The notes under the pieces: model-generated | The model's database searches: none | What the model was told of the DNA's origin: nothing | Seen by the model: the letters and a program-made list of their open reading frames with translations, nothing else | Assembly (NCBI RefSeq): GCF_947492715.1 | Contig: NZ_CANLNS010000004.1 | Span: 248,001 to 312,000 of the forward strand | Origin: an uncultured Psychroserpens sp. | GTDB taxonomy: Bacteria > Bacteroidota > Bacteroidia > Flavobacteriales > Flavobacteriaceae | Length of the DNA stretch: 64,000 bases | Reading direction: 5' to 3' | Position numbers and translations under genes: made by a program | Part shown: positions 27,210 to 36,394 of the stretch, piece after piece | Layout: the number at the start of each line of letters is the position of its first letter | Position numbering within the stretch: position 1 is the first letter of the stretch

Positions 27210-28910
27210 TTAATCGGTCACTACAGGTTTAGTAATTGGCGTATTACTTTTAACAACAACAAAAGTAGAGGTTGCATAAAAAGCGTTTCCGTTTTGACCA
27301 TCATTCGTCCAACCGCCTTCATAAGTATACTCAAAGCCAAAAGTATTTCCAGCCATATTAGTTGCAAAATCGTCAATTCTATAAGGCACCACCATACCTG
27401 GACACCAACCAGCACGATCTGGCTGCCAATTTCCTGGCTCTTGATTATTAACAGGGTTAGATGCGCAATCTAAAGGCCCCATATCATGCTGAAACGTATT
27501 CACGCCGTTAATCCTAACATCATGAGTTCTAAAACACCATTCGGCACAAGTTCTTCCTCCAATTGCCGGAGACGCTTGCCCCCAACCAGAAATAACAGTT
27601 CTTAAGTGGGTACTTTCAGCATTTGCTGGTATCGATATCGTTTTATCCAAATCCATACTATGTACAGTGCCATAAGGCACACCAGAGCTAGACCAATCAT
27701 CATAAGCAATAACTCTAGAAATCGCATAATATGGATAATCTGGCGTCCCTTCGATGAAATCAAAATCGACAGTTACCTCATAACCTCTAGCGTTCCAGCA
27801 CTCTGTTCTAATTCTTAATTCTGCTGATCCAGACAACAGCGATTTAAAATCGGTGACATCAAACTCAAACCCTCTATCTAACTGACTATTATCATTCCAA
27901 TAAGGCGTGATGTAACGTCCCAACTCATACAACTCGCCAGATGCATCATCCTTTATTTTAACATTAGCATACACGTCCCATTCGTCGCAACCTCCAGTTG
28001 GACATGTTAATTTCACATACATTTTTATCGTCTCAATATTGGACACATCATCATGAAGACTAAAGGTTTGCGTAGCCGACTGATTAAATCCACCACCAAA
28101 AGCCAAACGCTCTTTGTCGAATGTGAGATAATTATGAACAATAGGAATCCCTGTACCAGACAACGCTACTTCAGCCGTTTCTGCACCTTCACTCTCCAAA
28201 CTCAAAACTCCCATAGCGTCTCCTAACTCTGTAGGTGCAAAACGCACAAACACCGTCGTTTGGTTATTTACAGTTCCTGATGCTATTTGCTGAACATCGG
28301 AAAAACTCGTACCATCAAGCGATATCTCAAAGCCTTCAGAAACACTCAAATTAATTGCAGCACTAAGATTATTGCCATCAACAAAAAGAGCTGAAGCGGC
28401 AGATTGCTGAGCTATAGGTGTGTCCTGAAAATTGAAACTAGAAACATTAATATTAATTATTGGAGCAGTACTCAAACCAACACCTGTGAGACTTATTGTT
28501 CTTGTTGTCGCCGAATTACTCTGCAAAGACAACTCTCCCGAAACAGGGCCCAATGCACTAGCAGAAGGCGAAAATCGCACAAAAAGTGTTTGATTTCCTG
28601 CATTCGCTACATCCTTACTAATGGTCAACTGGTTTGAAAAACTAGAATCATCTAAAGAGATTTCAAAATTAGCCGTAGAAGAAATCGCCACATTAGCACT
28701 TAAATTATCTCCGCTTACTTCTATGCTCTGTGAGGCAGAATGCGCCAACACATTCACTTCTCCAAAAGCCCCAATAGAACCTGTAATCACAATATTTGAC
28801 GATGTTGTTCCTCCATCAGAACCATCTTCACTACTACAATTAACAACAATTAAAACAATAATTAGCACTGCAAATAAGGCAAGGCTCTTTTTTAAATAAA
28901 CGGCTTTCAT
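27210..28910 (-). CDS. PNGase F-type peptide-N-glycosidase lipoprotein with two N-terminal Ig-like domains
   Basis: A 566-residue lipoprotein: signal peptide and lipid Cys25 followed by SSEDGSD, an acidic surface-export-like motif. Residues ~45-145 and ~150-255 are two related beta-sandwich repeats (choice-of-anchor D/HYDIN-like, each ending ISLTGVG or VALSGTG). Residues ~260-566 match Elizabethkingia PNGase F, which releases N-glycans from asparagine, from end to end. Catalytic Asp60, Glu118 and Glu206 of PNGase F correspond to Asp312 (CDEWD), Glu370 and Glu457 (CAEWC). Disulfide cysteines 303/308, 455/459 and 482/503 are kept. The residue after the catalytic Asp is Val313 instead of the Arg recalled for PNGase F. 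Confidence 0.93.
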   Translation of the reverse strand: MKAVYLKKSLALFAVLIIVLIVVNCSSEDGSDGGTTSSNIVITGSIGAFGEVNVLAHSASQSIEVSGDNLSANVAISSTANFEISLDDSSFSNQLTISKDVANAGNQTLFVRFSPSASALGPVSGELSLQSNSATTRTISLTGVGLSTAPIININVSSFNFQDTPIAQQSAASALFVDGNNLSAAINLSVSEGFEISLDGTSFSDVQQIASGTVNNQTTVFVRFAPTELGDAMGVLSLESEGAETAEVALSGTGIPIVHNYLTFDKERLAFGGGFNQSATQTFSLHDDVSNIETIKMYVKLTCPTGGCDEWDVYANVKIKDDASGELYELGRYITPYWNDNSQLDRGFEFDVTDFKSLLSGSAELRIRTECWNARGYEVTVDFDFIEGTPDYPYYAISRVIAYDDWSSSGVPYGTVHSMDLDKTISIPANAESTHLRTVISGWGQASPAIGGRTCAEWCFRTHDVRINGVNTFQHDMGPLDCASNPVNNQEPGNWQPDRAGWCPGMVVPYRIDDFATNMAGNTFGFEYTYEGGWTNDGQNGNAFYATSTFVVVKSNTPITKPVVTD

Positions 28911-28996
28911 ATCTTTAAAATATTTTTTTCTACAATGTATAGATTATAATAACTCCAAAAAAGCAAAATTGATAATAATACATTAGAAAAAAGTGA

Positions 28997-29004
28997 TAAT
29001 TTTG
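28997..29004 (+). promoter_or_regulatory. -7 element immediately before recG
   Basis: TAATTTTG is an exact TAnnTTTG match ending only five bases before the ATG at 29010. The predicted transcription start is at or within a few bases of the start codon, so the recG mRNA could be leaderless. Confidence 0.5.
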
Positions 29005-29009
29005 ACTAG

Positions 29010-31112
29010 ATGAGCGTTAATTTACAAACTCCAATAGATTATCTTAAAGGTGTTGGCCCCAATCGTGCTGATTTACTTCGCAGCGAACTTGGAATTCATA
29101 CGTATCAAGATTTAATCAACCTTTTCCCTAATCGCTATTTAGATCGCACTAAATATCATAAAATCAGCGAATTACAGCGCAATAGTGCTGATGTTCAAAT
29201 TGTTGGAAAAATTACAGGGTTCAAAGAAGTTGCGCAAAAGCGAGGAAAACGCCTGATTGGCACATTTCAGGATGATACGGGAAAAATTGATCTTGTATGG
29301 TTTCGTGGGCAAAAATGGATTAGAGACAGTATAAAACTCAATACGCCCTATGTTATCTTCGGAAAGATTAATTGGTTCAATGGCGTCTATAACATGCCAC
29401 ATCCCGAATTAGAATTGCTAAGTGATCACAAAAAAAGTCTTCGCTCTTCAATGCAAGCCGTTTATCCATCAACAGAAAAATTAGCGAACAAAGGAATCAC
29501 AAATCGTGTACTGACGAAAATCATGCAAAGTTTGTTTTTAGAAACTAAAGGACGCTTCTCTGAAACACTTTCAGACCACCTTATTTCTGAGCTTAAATTA
29601 TTACCCAAAAGTGATGCTCTTTTTAATGTACATTTCCCTAAAAGTCAAAAGCTATTATCGCGGTCAGAATTCAGACTAAAATTTGAAGAACTATTCTATA
29701 TTCAATTGCAGTTAATTTTAAAAAATCTTATTCATAAATCAAAAATAAAAGGCTTTCCATTTAAATCTGTTGGAGATTATTTTAACAGCTTTTACAAAAA
29801 CAATTTACCCTTCGATTTAACCAATGCGCAAAAACGTGTTTTAAAAGAAATTAGACATGATTTAGGTAGCAATGCACAAATGAACAGATTATTGCAAGGA
29901 GATGTAGGTTCTGGAAAAACGATAGTCGCCTTCATGTCAATGTTAATGGCGCTTGACAACGGTTTTCAAGCCTGCTTAATGGCTCCGACTGAAATTTTGT
30001 CAGTCCAACACTATCAAGGATTACTTGACTTATCTAAAGAATTGAATATCAGCATTAAACTGTTAACTGGCTCAACTAATACTTCAGACAGGAGGAAAAT
30101 TCACGAATCACTCGAAAATGGCGATTTACAGATTCTAATTGGCACGCACGCATTGCTCGAAGATAAGGTAAAATTTAAAAATTTAGGGCTCGCAATTATT
30201 GACGAACAGCATCGATTTGGAGTTGCACAGCGTTCGAAATTATGGAAAAAAAACACCTCTCCTCCACACATTTTAGTAATGACTGCAACACCAATTCCAA
30301 GGACTTTAGCGATGTCTGTTTATGGCGATTTAGACATCTCAATTATTGATGAATTACCGCCTGGAAGACAAGCCATAAAAACTGTTCATCGCTATGATAA
30401 AAATCGCCTTAAAGTTATGCGATTTATGCGTGATGAAATTGAAAAAGGACGACAAATTTATGTTGTATATCCATTGATCCAAGAAAGCTCTGCTTTAGAT
30501 TATAAAGATCTAATGGACGGTTATGAAAGTATTGTTAGAGAGTTTCCGCAGCCCAACTATCAAATATCCATAGTTCACGGAAAAATGAAACCTGTCGACA
30601 AAGATTATGAAATGCAACGCTTTGTTAAGGGAGAAACCCAAATTATGGTCGCAACTACAGTTATAGAAGTTGGTGTTAACGTTCCTAATGCCTCAGTTAT
30701 GATTATTGAAAGCGCCGAACGTTTTGGTTTAGCGCAGCTTCATCAGTTAAGAGGTCGTGTTGGTCGTGGTGCAGAAAAGAGCTATTGCATTTTAATGACA
30801 AGTCACAAATTAAGTGAGGACAGTAAAACACGGTTAGAAACCATGACGCGCACTAGTGACGGATTTGAAATCGCAGAGGTTGATCTTAAACTTCGCGGCC
30901 CAGGAGACATTATGGGAACACAACAAAGCGGTGTTTTAAATTTAAAAATAGCCAACATCATTAAAGACAAAGATATTTTACAAAGCGCTCGTTTTTATGC
31001 TAAACAGATCCTTAACCAAGACCCTTCTTTAGGCTTGCCAGAGCATACAACTATCCTTAAAACCTATCGCGAACTCAGTAAATACAAGAACATTTGGAAT
31101 TATATTTCTTAA
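29010..31112 (+). CDS. recG: ATP-dependent DNA helicase RecG
   Basis: A 700-residue helicase that remodels stalled replication forks and branched DNA. The wedge/OB domain spans ~50-150 (VQIVGKITGFKEV, GTFQDDTGKIDLVWF). Walker A GDVGSGKT is at 297-304 and the DEQH box is followed by RFGVAQR; VMTATPIPRTLAM is motif III, and VATTVIEVGVNVPNASVM and QLRGRVGRG form motifs V and VI. The length is normal for the family. It is convergent with the M28 peptidase gene, 28 bases apart. Confidence 0.97.
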   Translation: MSVNLQTPIDYLKGVGPNRADLLRSELGIHTYQDLINLFPNRYLDRTKYHKISELQRNSADVQIVGKITGFKEVAQKRGKRLIGTFQDDTGKIDLVWFRGQKWIRDSIKLNTPYVIFGKINWFNGVYNMPHPELELLSDHKKSLRSSMQAVYPSTEKLANKGITNRVLTKIMQSLFLETKGRFSETLSDHLISELKLLPKSDALFNVHFPKSQKLLSRSEFRLKFEELFYIQLQLILKNLIHKSKIKGFPFKSVGDYFNSFYKNNLPFDLTNAQKRVLKEIRHDLGSNAQMNRLLQGDVGSGKTIVAFMSMLMALDNGFQACLMAPTEILSVQHYQGLLDLSKELNISIKLLTGSTNTSDRRKIHESLENGDLQILIGTHALLEDKVKFKNLGLAIIDEQHRFGVAQRSKLWKKNTSPPHILVMTATPIPRTLAMSVYGDLDISIIDELPPGRQAIKTVHRYDKNRLKVMRFMRDEIEKGRQIYVVYPLIQESSALDYKDLMDGYESIVREFPQPNYQISIVHGKMKPVDKDYEMQRFVKGETQIMVATTVIEVGVNVPNASVMIIESAERFGLAQLHQLRGRVGRGAEKSYCILMTSHKLSEDSKTRLETMTRTSDGFEIAEVDLKLRGPGDIMGTQQSGVLNLKIANIIKDKDILQSARFYAKQILNQDPSLGLPEHTTILKTYRELSKYKNIWNYIS

Positions 31113-31140
31113 CATGTAATTGTCAGGTCTAAACAAGTTA

Positions 31141-32784
31141 TTAATTGTTAGACATGCTTTTATCCCTAACGATTTTGTATTCTGACCCTTCATTCCAGTT
31201 AGGCCAAGCAGTTGAATTTGCTAATTCTAATCCTGTTAAAAAATTAAGCTGAGCATCAAAAGTTATATTAGCACAGTTAAATCCGTCGTAAAATTCATCT
31301 GTGACCTTATGATAATGCGTTGTCACAAAAGTCATTATTTTCTCTTCCTCTTTTTTATCACCACTTAATGGGTCAAAATTTCCAACATTCCATACGGCTG
31401 GCACTCCTTTTTTTACAAATGGATAATGATCAGATCTCTGAAAAACGTTACCAGGCAGCTTCTCCCCTTTCGTTTGAACAATTTCCCTTCCAAGTTTAGA
31501 TGCAGCCATATTAACTATGGTATCCATTTCTGTATGACTTTCGATAACATTAATAACCATACGCATTTTATCTACCGCAAAACTGGCATCGGCATTAATA
31601 ACACATGCTGTTTTGTTTAAAGGGTACAATGGGTTATTAGCATAATGCTCTGCTCCAAATAATCCCATTTCCTCTGCTGAAGTAAACAAAAACAAAATAG
31701 TACGCTCTGGTTTCTTCTCTAATTTTGAAAACGCCCTTGCCACTTCAAGTTGCATTGCTGTACCAGAAGCATTATCAATGGCACCATTAAAAATCGAATC
31801 GTTTCCTATATGTCCAGCCCTAAAACCAACATGATCCCAATGTGCTGTATACAATACATATTCATCAGGTCGCTTTGCTCCTTTTATCATTCCTACAACA
31901 TTCTTAGTGCGCATTACATCCTCATATGTTGCACTTAACGATAAAGAAACCTTAGCTTTCAAAGGATATGGAGAAAATGCTTTAGATAGGGCTTTTTCAA
32001 TATAGTTAGAATAATAGTCCGAGTTTTTAAATAGATCATTAGCTAGTCGTTTAGAAATCAAACCAGAGAATTTCAAATTATCTGAAGCCAACTGTGGTTG
32101 ACCCTCTATAAAATTTGGAGCATCAGAATCATCCTTTACTGCCTCCCAATCGATGGCGTCATCATGAATCATTACAAGACCAATTGCTCCGCGTTTTGCG
32201 GCCTCCTTTTTCTTATACTTTACACCTGCATAATACGTTGGATTTTCCCCTTTAAAAAGTTTTGGATCTTTTGAATGATATCCAGGATCACTAAACAAAA
32301 CGACAACAACCTTACCTTTTACATCAATATCTTTATAATCATCCCAACCAAATTGAGGCGCTACAATACCAAAGCCTGCATACACCATCTCTACCCCTTT
32401 TACATCAATAGTTTCATCTAATTTGTAAGTCGTTTTGGCATAAAAGTCCTTTTGAAAACTATAATCGCTAGTTTCATTTTCGAAATTAATAGTCATATTA
32501 CTGCAATTAGAAGATTTTACTTTTTGAATTTTGAATTCTTGAAAATAGCTACCCTTATTCGCTGGAAGCACCTTGAATTCTTCCAATTGAGACTTTATAT
32601 AATGTATTGTTTTTTCTTCGCCAATTGTTCCTGGCTTCCTTCCTAAGAATGCATCTGAAGCTAGAACCTTAATATGTTTTTCAACATTTTCATCTGTAAT
32701 TAAAGATTCTGGGGCTTCAATTTGAGCATTACATGACATTGCAGCTAATAACAATATAGTAAGTAACGTTACATGATTTTTCAT
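31141..32784 (-). CDS. M28-family zinc peptidase lipoprotein with PA domain
   Basis: A 547-residue exported aminopeptidase-type enzyme. The ATG at 32784 gives a lipoprotein signal ending at Cys18 (LLLAAMSC); the reading frame open further upstream adds 14 unlikely residues. A protease-associated (PA) insert (VEMVYAGFGIVAPQ, GKVVVVLFSDPG) precedes the catalytic domain. Zinc ligands are visible in YTAHWDHVGF, GAIDNASGTA, LFTSAEEMGLFGAEHYA and RSDHYPF. It probably releases amino acids from peptides at the cell surface. Confidence 0.92.
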   Translation of the reverse strand: MKNHVTLLTILLLAAMSCNAQIEAPESLITDENVEKHIKVLASDAFLGRKPGTIGEEKTIHYIKSQLEEFKVLPANKGSYFQEFKIQKVKSSNCSNMTINFENETSDYSFQKDFYAKTTYKLDETIDVKGVEMVYAGFGIVAPQFGWDDYKDIDVKGKVVVVLFSDPGYHSKDPKLFKGENPTYYAGVKYKKKEAAKRGAIGLVMIHDDAIDWEAVKDDSDAPNFIEGQPQLASDNLKFSGLISKRLANDLFKNSDYYSNYIEKALSKAFSPYPLKAKVSLSLSATYEDVMRTKNVVGMIKGAKRPDEYVLYTAHWDHVGFRAGHIGNDSIFNGAIDNASGTAMQLEVARAFSKLEKKPERTILFLFTSAEEMGLFGAEHYANNPLYPLNKTACVINADASFAVDKMRMVINVIESHTEMDTIVNMAASKLGREIVQTKGEKLPGNVFQRSDHYPFVKKGVPAVWNVGNFDPLSGDKKEEEKIMTFVTTHYHKVTDEFYDGFNCANITFDAQLNFLTGLELANSTAWPNWNEGSEYKIVRDKSMSNN

Positions 32785-32802
32785 ACAGTTTAGTTTAAAA
32801 AC

Positions 32803-32810
32803 CAAACATA
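32803..32810 (-). promoter_or_regulatory. -7 element for the M28 peptidase gene
   Basis: On the minus strand the sequence is TATGTTTG, an exact TAnnTTTG match 18 bases ahead of the ATG at 32784. A TTTG lies upstream but at only 13 bases spacing. Confidence 0.42.
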
Positions 32811-32856
32811 AATCATTAAAAAGCAAAAGAATTGTAATTTTTAGACATCAGAAACT

Positions 32857-33699
32857 TTACCAGCGATCATTGATAATATTTAAATACTCGCCTTCAGAAA
32901 GGCTACGGTCTTTATTAAAAAACTGTTTCGGCGTTAATGATGTAAACTGTTTAAACTCTTTTATAAAGTGAGATTGATCAAAGAAACCATTGCGATAAGC
33001 CATTTGAGTTAAGTTCTCAGAAGCATAAGTCATTGTAGATGAAATACTGGCATTAAATCTTATGATTCTAAGGTATTGCTTTGGTGTTAATCCGAGGTAT
33101 TTAAGAAACAAGCGTTCCATTTTCTTGTAGTTCAAACCAAAATGAGTTGTTAATTGATCAAATCTTAAATTCCCCTTTCTTTCATGGATAAAACTAACAA
33201 TAGCCTCCATTAATTCAAAATTTGTATTGAACTCTAATACTTTAAGTTTTTTATACATATACTGCTCTATAAGTTTAATCTTATCAAATACAGTCTGAGC
33301 TTCGAGTATCTTGTGCTCCACATCTAATAAATCTGTATCGCTTAAGGTATCTATATTCGCAAACGTGTTTTGCAATACACGTATATCCTTTGTAAAAAGC
33401 GATATTCCACAAGGCTTTATCTTAAGTCCAAATACTTTTGAATTCACAGAGTTTAACTCATAATTTACGGCATGAGTTTTTTGTCCGAATATTGAAGCAT
33501 GCTTTAATGGCAAACTTGTAGTCGATGTACTTAAACTTCTTCCTAAAGCATCATCGCTTTCAATAAAAATAAGACCAAAAGTACCATCTGGAATTACAAG
33601 ATCTTGAATGGATGTTTCTAGAAGATTCATGTTCATTGTAAAATAACAATCAACAAACCTTGAAAATAATGGACTCGGTATATATTTTTTAAAGTACAA
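32857..33699 (-). CDS. AraC family transcriptional regulator
   Basis: A 280-residue regulator. The N-terminal ~140 residues form the beta-rich sensing domain typical of this subgroup (YIPSPLFSRFVDCYF, DGTFGLIFIESDD, GLKIKPCGISLF). The C-terminal double helix-turn-helix includes LTTHFGLNYKKMERLFLKYLG and MAYRNGFFDQSHFIKEFKQF, with the TPKQF end. The start is taken as TTG at 33699, since an in-frame stop lies two codons upstream and the next Met (residue 22) would remove conserved sequence. The ligand is unknown. An upstream -7 element lies at 33717-33724. Confidence 0.9.
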   Translation of the reverse strand: MYFKKYIPSPLFSRFVDCYFTMNMNLLETSIQDLVIPDGTFGLIFIESDDALGRSLSTSTTSLPLKHASIFGQKTHAVNYELNSVNSKVFGLKIKPCGISLFTKDIRVLQNTFANIDTLSDTDLLDVEHKILEAQTVFDKIKLIEQYMYKKLKVLEFNTNFELMEAIVSFIHERKGNLRFDQLTTHFGLNYKKMERLFLKYLGLTPKQYLRIIRFNASISSTMTYASENLTQMAYRNGFFDQSHFIKEFKQFTSLTPKQFFNKDRSLSEGEYLNIINDRW

Positions 33700-33716
33700 T
33701 AGTCAAACTTTTAAAA

Positions 33717-33724
33717 CAAACTTA
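33717..33724 (-). promoter_or_regulatory. -7 element for the AraC regulator gene
   Basis: Reading the minus strand, TAAGTTTG matches TAnnTTTG exactly and lies 17 bases before the TTG start at 33699. Confidence 0.4.
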
Positions 33725-33760
33725 AACGTATTAAGAACTGGTCTCGTTAAATTTCAGTTA

Positions 33761-33794
33761 AAAAAAGCTCAACTTCTTTAAAAAAGTTGAGCTT
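33761..33794 (-). terminator. Rho-independent terminator of the DUF2911-TPR gene
   Basis: On the minus strand AAGCTCAACTT, an 8-base loop and AAGTTGAGCTT form a perfect 11-bp stem followed by a T-run. It lies 50 bases after the stop of the gene at 33844. Confidence 0.88.
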
Positions 33795-33843
33795 GAAAAC
33801 ATGAATTCATGTTTTTTATTGATTTGATTGATTGATGAAATCT

Positions 33844-34935
33844 TTATAATGCACCTAATTCTTTTAGATGCTTTTCAGAATTTGCTTTCACATTAGCTGA
33901 AGGATTCATAGACAATGCTTTTTTGAAATTCTTGATTGCTTTTTTCTTATCACCTATCGTTTTATAAGCCTCTCCTAAACTATCATACACATTCGGATTT
34001 TCCGGATCTATCTCTACGGCCTTTTTAAAGTATTTCATGGCTCTATCATTGTCTTTCAAGCTAAGCATTTGATATCCCATTCTATTTAACTGATTGGAAT
34101 TAGCTATCGCTGCGGCTTCATCTAAAGCAGCTTCAAACTCTGCTGTTTTTCCTAATTTATTAAGCAATTGCGCTTTAATAGCAACATTATTAAATGTTTT
34201 CTGGCTAAAAAACTGTCCAGAAATGGCTTTGTTAATCCATCCTAAAGCCTCGTTATAATCTCCACCATTATTAAGTGCGAAATTAGCCGCCTGCTCCCAG
34301 TTTTGTCTTTGGAATCCTGCTTGACCTTTAGATTTTTGTCGGAAATCGTCTAATACAATATTAGTGACATCAAAAGACACGTTAAAAGGGAATGCTTTTT
34401 CTCCCCATGCCAAAGACGCTGTGGCAGAATTTGCCTTTACATCATTGAACGCAAACGTTAATAGCTCATGATGAGGCACAGAAGTGGTAGTAATATCTGC
34501 GCGTAAAGCGTCGTTATTTTTATCATAGAAATAGCTTCCCCAAGCATCAGTATCATTAGATAAAATCAAAGTCGCTGTATTATCGGGTTTAACCTCTAGA
34601 TGCAGGCCATAAGTTCCTGCTTTAATCGACTTTCCTTCAACCTCCGCATCATGTGAAAAGGTAATAGTAGTGTTCTCATTGGCTCCTGCTCTCCAAGGCG
34701 CCGCCGTTGCAGTTCCAAATCCAAGATTATTCATACCATAAGGTACGAGCTTACCCCAAAGTTCACGGCCTTTAACACTAGGTCTTGAATACGTAATAGA
34801 AACGTCAGACACACCTACGCGCTGTGCAACTGTAGCTTGTTGACTGCCCCTTGGTGTGTTTAATTGAGCAAATGTATCTGCGCTTATAAAAAGCATTAAA
34901 CACATAAATAATTTAGTAATTGTTTTGTTTTTCAT
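33844..34935 (-). CDS. Exported DUF2911 protein with C-terminal TPR repeats
   Basis: A 363-residue protein: signal peptide (LFMCLMLFISADTFAQ), a DUF2911 domain (~25-190, with VGVSDVSITYSRPSVKGRELWGKLVPYG and GTYGLHLEV), then helical repeats. Two clear TPR units sit at ~290-355 (AMKYFKKAVEIDPENPNVYDSLGEAYKTIG and KKAIKNFKKALSMNPS). DUF2911 proteins are secreted Bacteroidota proteins of unknown function. The gene has its own terminator. A second, TPR-free DUF2911 lipoprotein occurs at 62068. Confidence 0.92.
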   Translation of the reverse strand: MKNKTITKLFMCLMLFISADTFAQLNTPRGSQQATVAQRVGVSDVSITYSRPSVKGRELWGKLVPYGMNNLGFGTATAAPWRAGANENTTITFSHDAEVEGKSIKAGTYGLHLEVKPDNTATLILSNDTDAWGSYFYDKNNDALRADITTTSVPHHELLTFAFNDVKANSATASLAWGEKAFPFNVSFDVTNIVLDDFRQKSKGQAGFQRQNWEQAANFALNNGGDYNEALGWINKAISGQFFSQKTFNNVAIKAQLLNKLGKTAEFEAALDEAAAIANSNQLNRMGYQMLSLKDNDRAMKYFKKAVEIDPENPNVYDSLGEAYKTIGDKKKAIKNFKKALSMNPSANVKANSEKHLKELGAL

Positions 34936-35020
34936 GATTTGATTAGTTATAAATTCGAATTGAAGTTAAAAACAAAAGAAGTCTAGCTGTGTTACAATCT
35001 TGTTAAAGTGATAAGCGTTA

Positions 35021-35034
35021 ATGTTAATTAACAT
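35021..35034. promoter_or_regulatory. 14-bp perfect palindrome, candidate operator
   Basis: ATGTTAATTAACAT is a perfect palindrome in the 245-base divergent gap (34936-35180) between the DUF2911-TPR gene and the membrane AraC-type regulator. The rest of the gap is AT-rich, and I see no gene or RNA in it. Autoregulation is possible but unsupported beyond symmetry and position. Confidence 0.3.
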
Positions 35035-35180
35035 ATTTTTATAATACGAGACACAATTAATTGTAATCTCAAATCAACAGTGAGCAGTCATCCAAAATTC
35101 TAAGAGACATTTACCTATTTCTTTCGTTAAATTTTTTATAAAAACTAAGAATAACTAAATGCTTGAAATATATTTATCTC

Positions 35181-36281
35181 ATGACTTTGTATTCAACACT
35201 TTTTCTTTTAGGAGCTTTTAACGGTCTTATGCTGGCCACTATTTTGTTTCTAAATAGTTCAAAAAAACTAGATAAGAACACATGTCTTGGAGCGCTACTT
35301 ATTATCATCTCTGGATTTCTTTTTAATCAGTACCTCATTGAACAATTTAGTATTAAGGCATTGCCTCACCTTATTGGCTCGTTAATACCGCTTCTCTTTT
35401 TAATTGGTCCATTATTTTACTTTTTTATTAAATATGAAGTTCATAAAAACAACAAATGGAACACCGCAAACTACTTGCATTTTTTACCAGCAATTGGCAG
35501 TCTATTACTAATTTTACCGTTTTATTTGAAATCAGGTGTTGAGAAGTATGCAATCTACATAGAAGGCCATCATTACTTCCCATATAAAGGTCTTTACTAT
35601 TGGTGTTTTGGGGTGCTCTTACTTTTTTACAGCTATAAATCTACACTATTAGTATATGACAAATTGGGTCATGTTGATAAAAGAACACACAAAAACAATA
35701 GTCACAAATGGATAAAACATTATGTATGGCTCTTTTCATCTATTTCAGTATGTTATTTTATAACACTTATTATATTATCCTTCTCTTGGTATCATCACTC
35801 TAATGTCTTTTTAAGTACATTTCTGGTATTTTCAACACTTATTCATTTTGTTGGTTTTTGGTCTATTAAAGAATCTAAATTTACAAGCGTAAATTCCAAT
35901 TCAAACAACAAACCCATACTTAACAATGAAAAAATCAATCATATTAAGAATGAAATCATTTATTTATTAGAACAAGAAGAAGCTTTTAAATATGACCATT
36001 TAGATTCTAAATTTTTCTGTAAAAAACTCGAATTAAATTCGAAGTATCTTTCACATATTATAAATAGTGAATTTAACTGCAGTTTGACATTTTTAGTAAA
36101 TTCTTATCGCATCAAAGCAGCAAAAAGCATGATGAAAAATGAAAATTTTGATCACCTCAACTTTTTAGGTATTGCTATGGAAGTTGGTTTCAACACCAAA
36201 AACACGTTTACTCGTGTTTTTAAAAGACATACCGGAATGACGCCTACCGAATACAAAAACAGCATGCTATTAACGGCATAA
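35181..36281 (+). CDS. Membrane-embedded AraC-type transcriptional regulator
   Basis: A 366-residue protein. The first ~230 residues hold about seven membrane helices (LYSTLFLLGAFNGLMLATIL, ALLIIISGFLFNQYL, LIPLLFLIGPLFYFFI and others). The C-terminal ~110 residues form an AraC-type DNA-binding domain (FFCKKLELNSKYLSHIINSE, IAMEVGFNTKNTFTRVFKRH, GMTPTEYK). Such 7TM-AraC proteins are thought to act as one-component membrane sensors. The ATG at 35181 is preferred: the longer frame opens only with a TTG at 35163. It stands just upstream of the WD40/hydrolase/Kelch run, its likely target. Confidence 0.9.
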   Translation: MTLYSTLFLLGAFNGLMLATILFLNSSKKLDKNTCLGALLIIISGFLFNQYLIEQFSIKALPHLIGSLIPLLFLIGPLFYFFIKYEVHKNNKWNTANYLHFLPAIGSLLLILPFYLKSGVEKYAIYIEGHHYFPYKGLYYWCFGVLLLFYSYKSTLLVYDKLGHVDKRTHKNNSHKWIKHYVWLFSSISVCYFITLIILSFSWYHHSNVFLSTFLVFSTLIHFVGFWSIKESKFTSVNSNSNNKPILNNEKINHIKNEIIYLLEQEEAFKYDHLDSKFFCKKLELNSKYLSHIINSEFNCSLTFLVNSYRIKAAKSMMKNENFDHLNFLGIAMEVGFNTKNTFTRVFKRHTGMTPTEYKNSMLLTA

Positions 36282-36394
36282 CGCTAGTGTTATACAAACG
36301 TTAAAAACATGTCTTTTTATCACCAATTCAAAAATTGTGGCTTTTAATCTTTCATTTTAGATGTCATTTATTCTAAATATTTGAAACTCACAAA

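Noticed and set aside
27606-28899. Plus-strand open frames opposite the PNGase F gene
   Set aside because: They are shadows of a strongly conserved minus-strand coding region.
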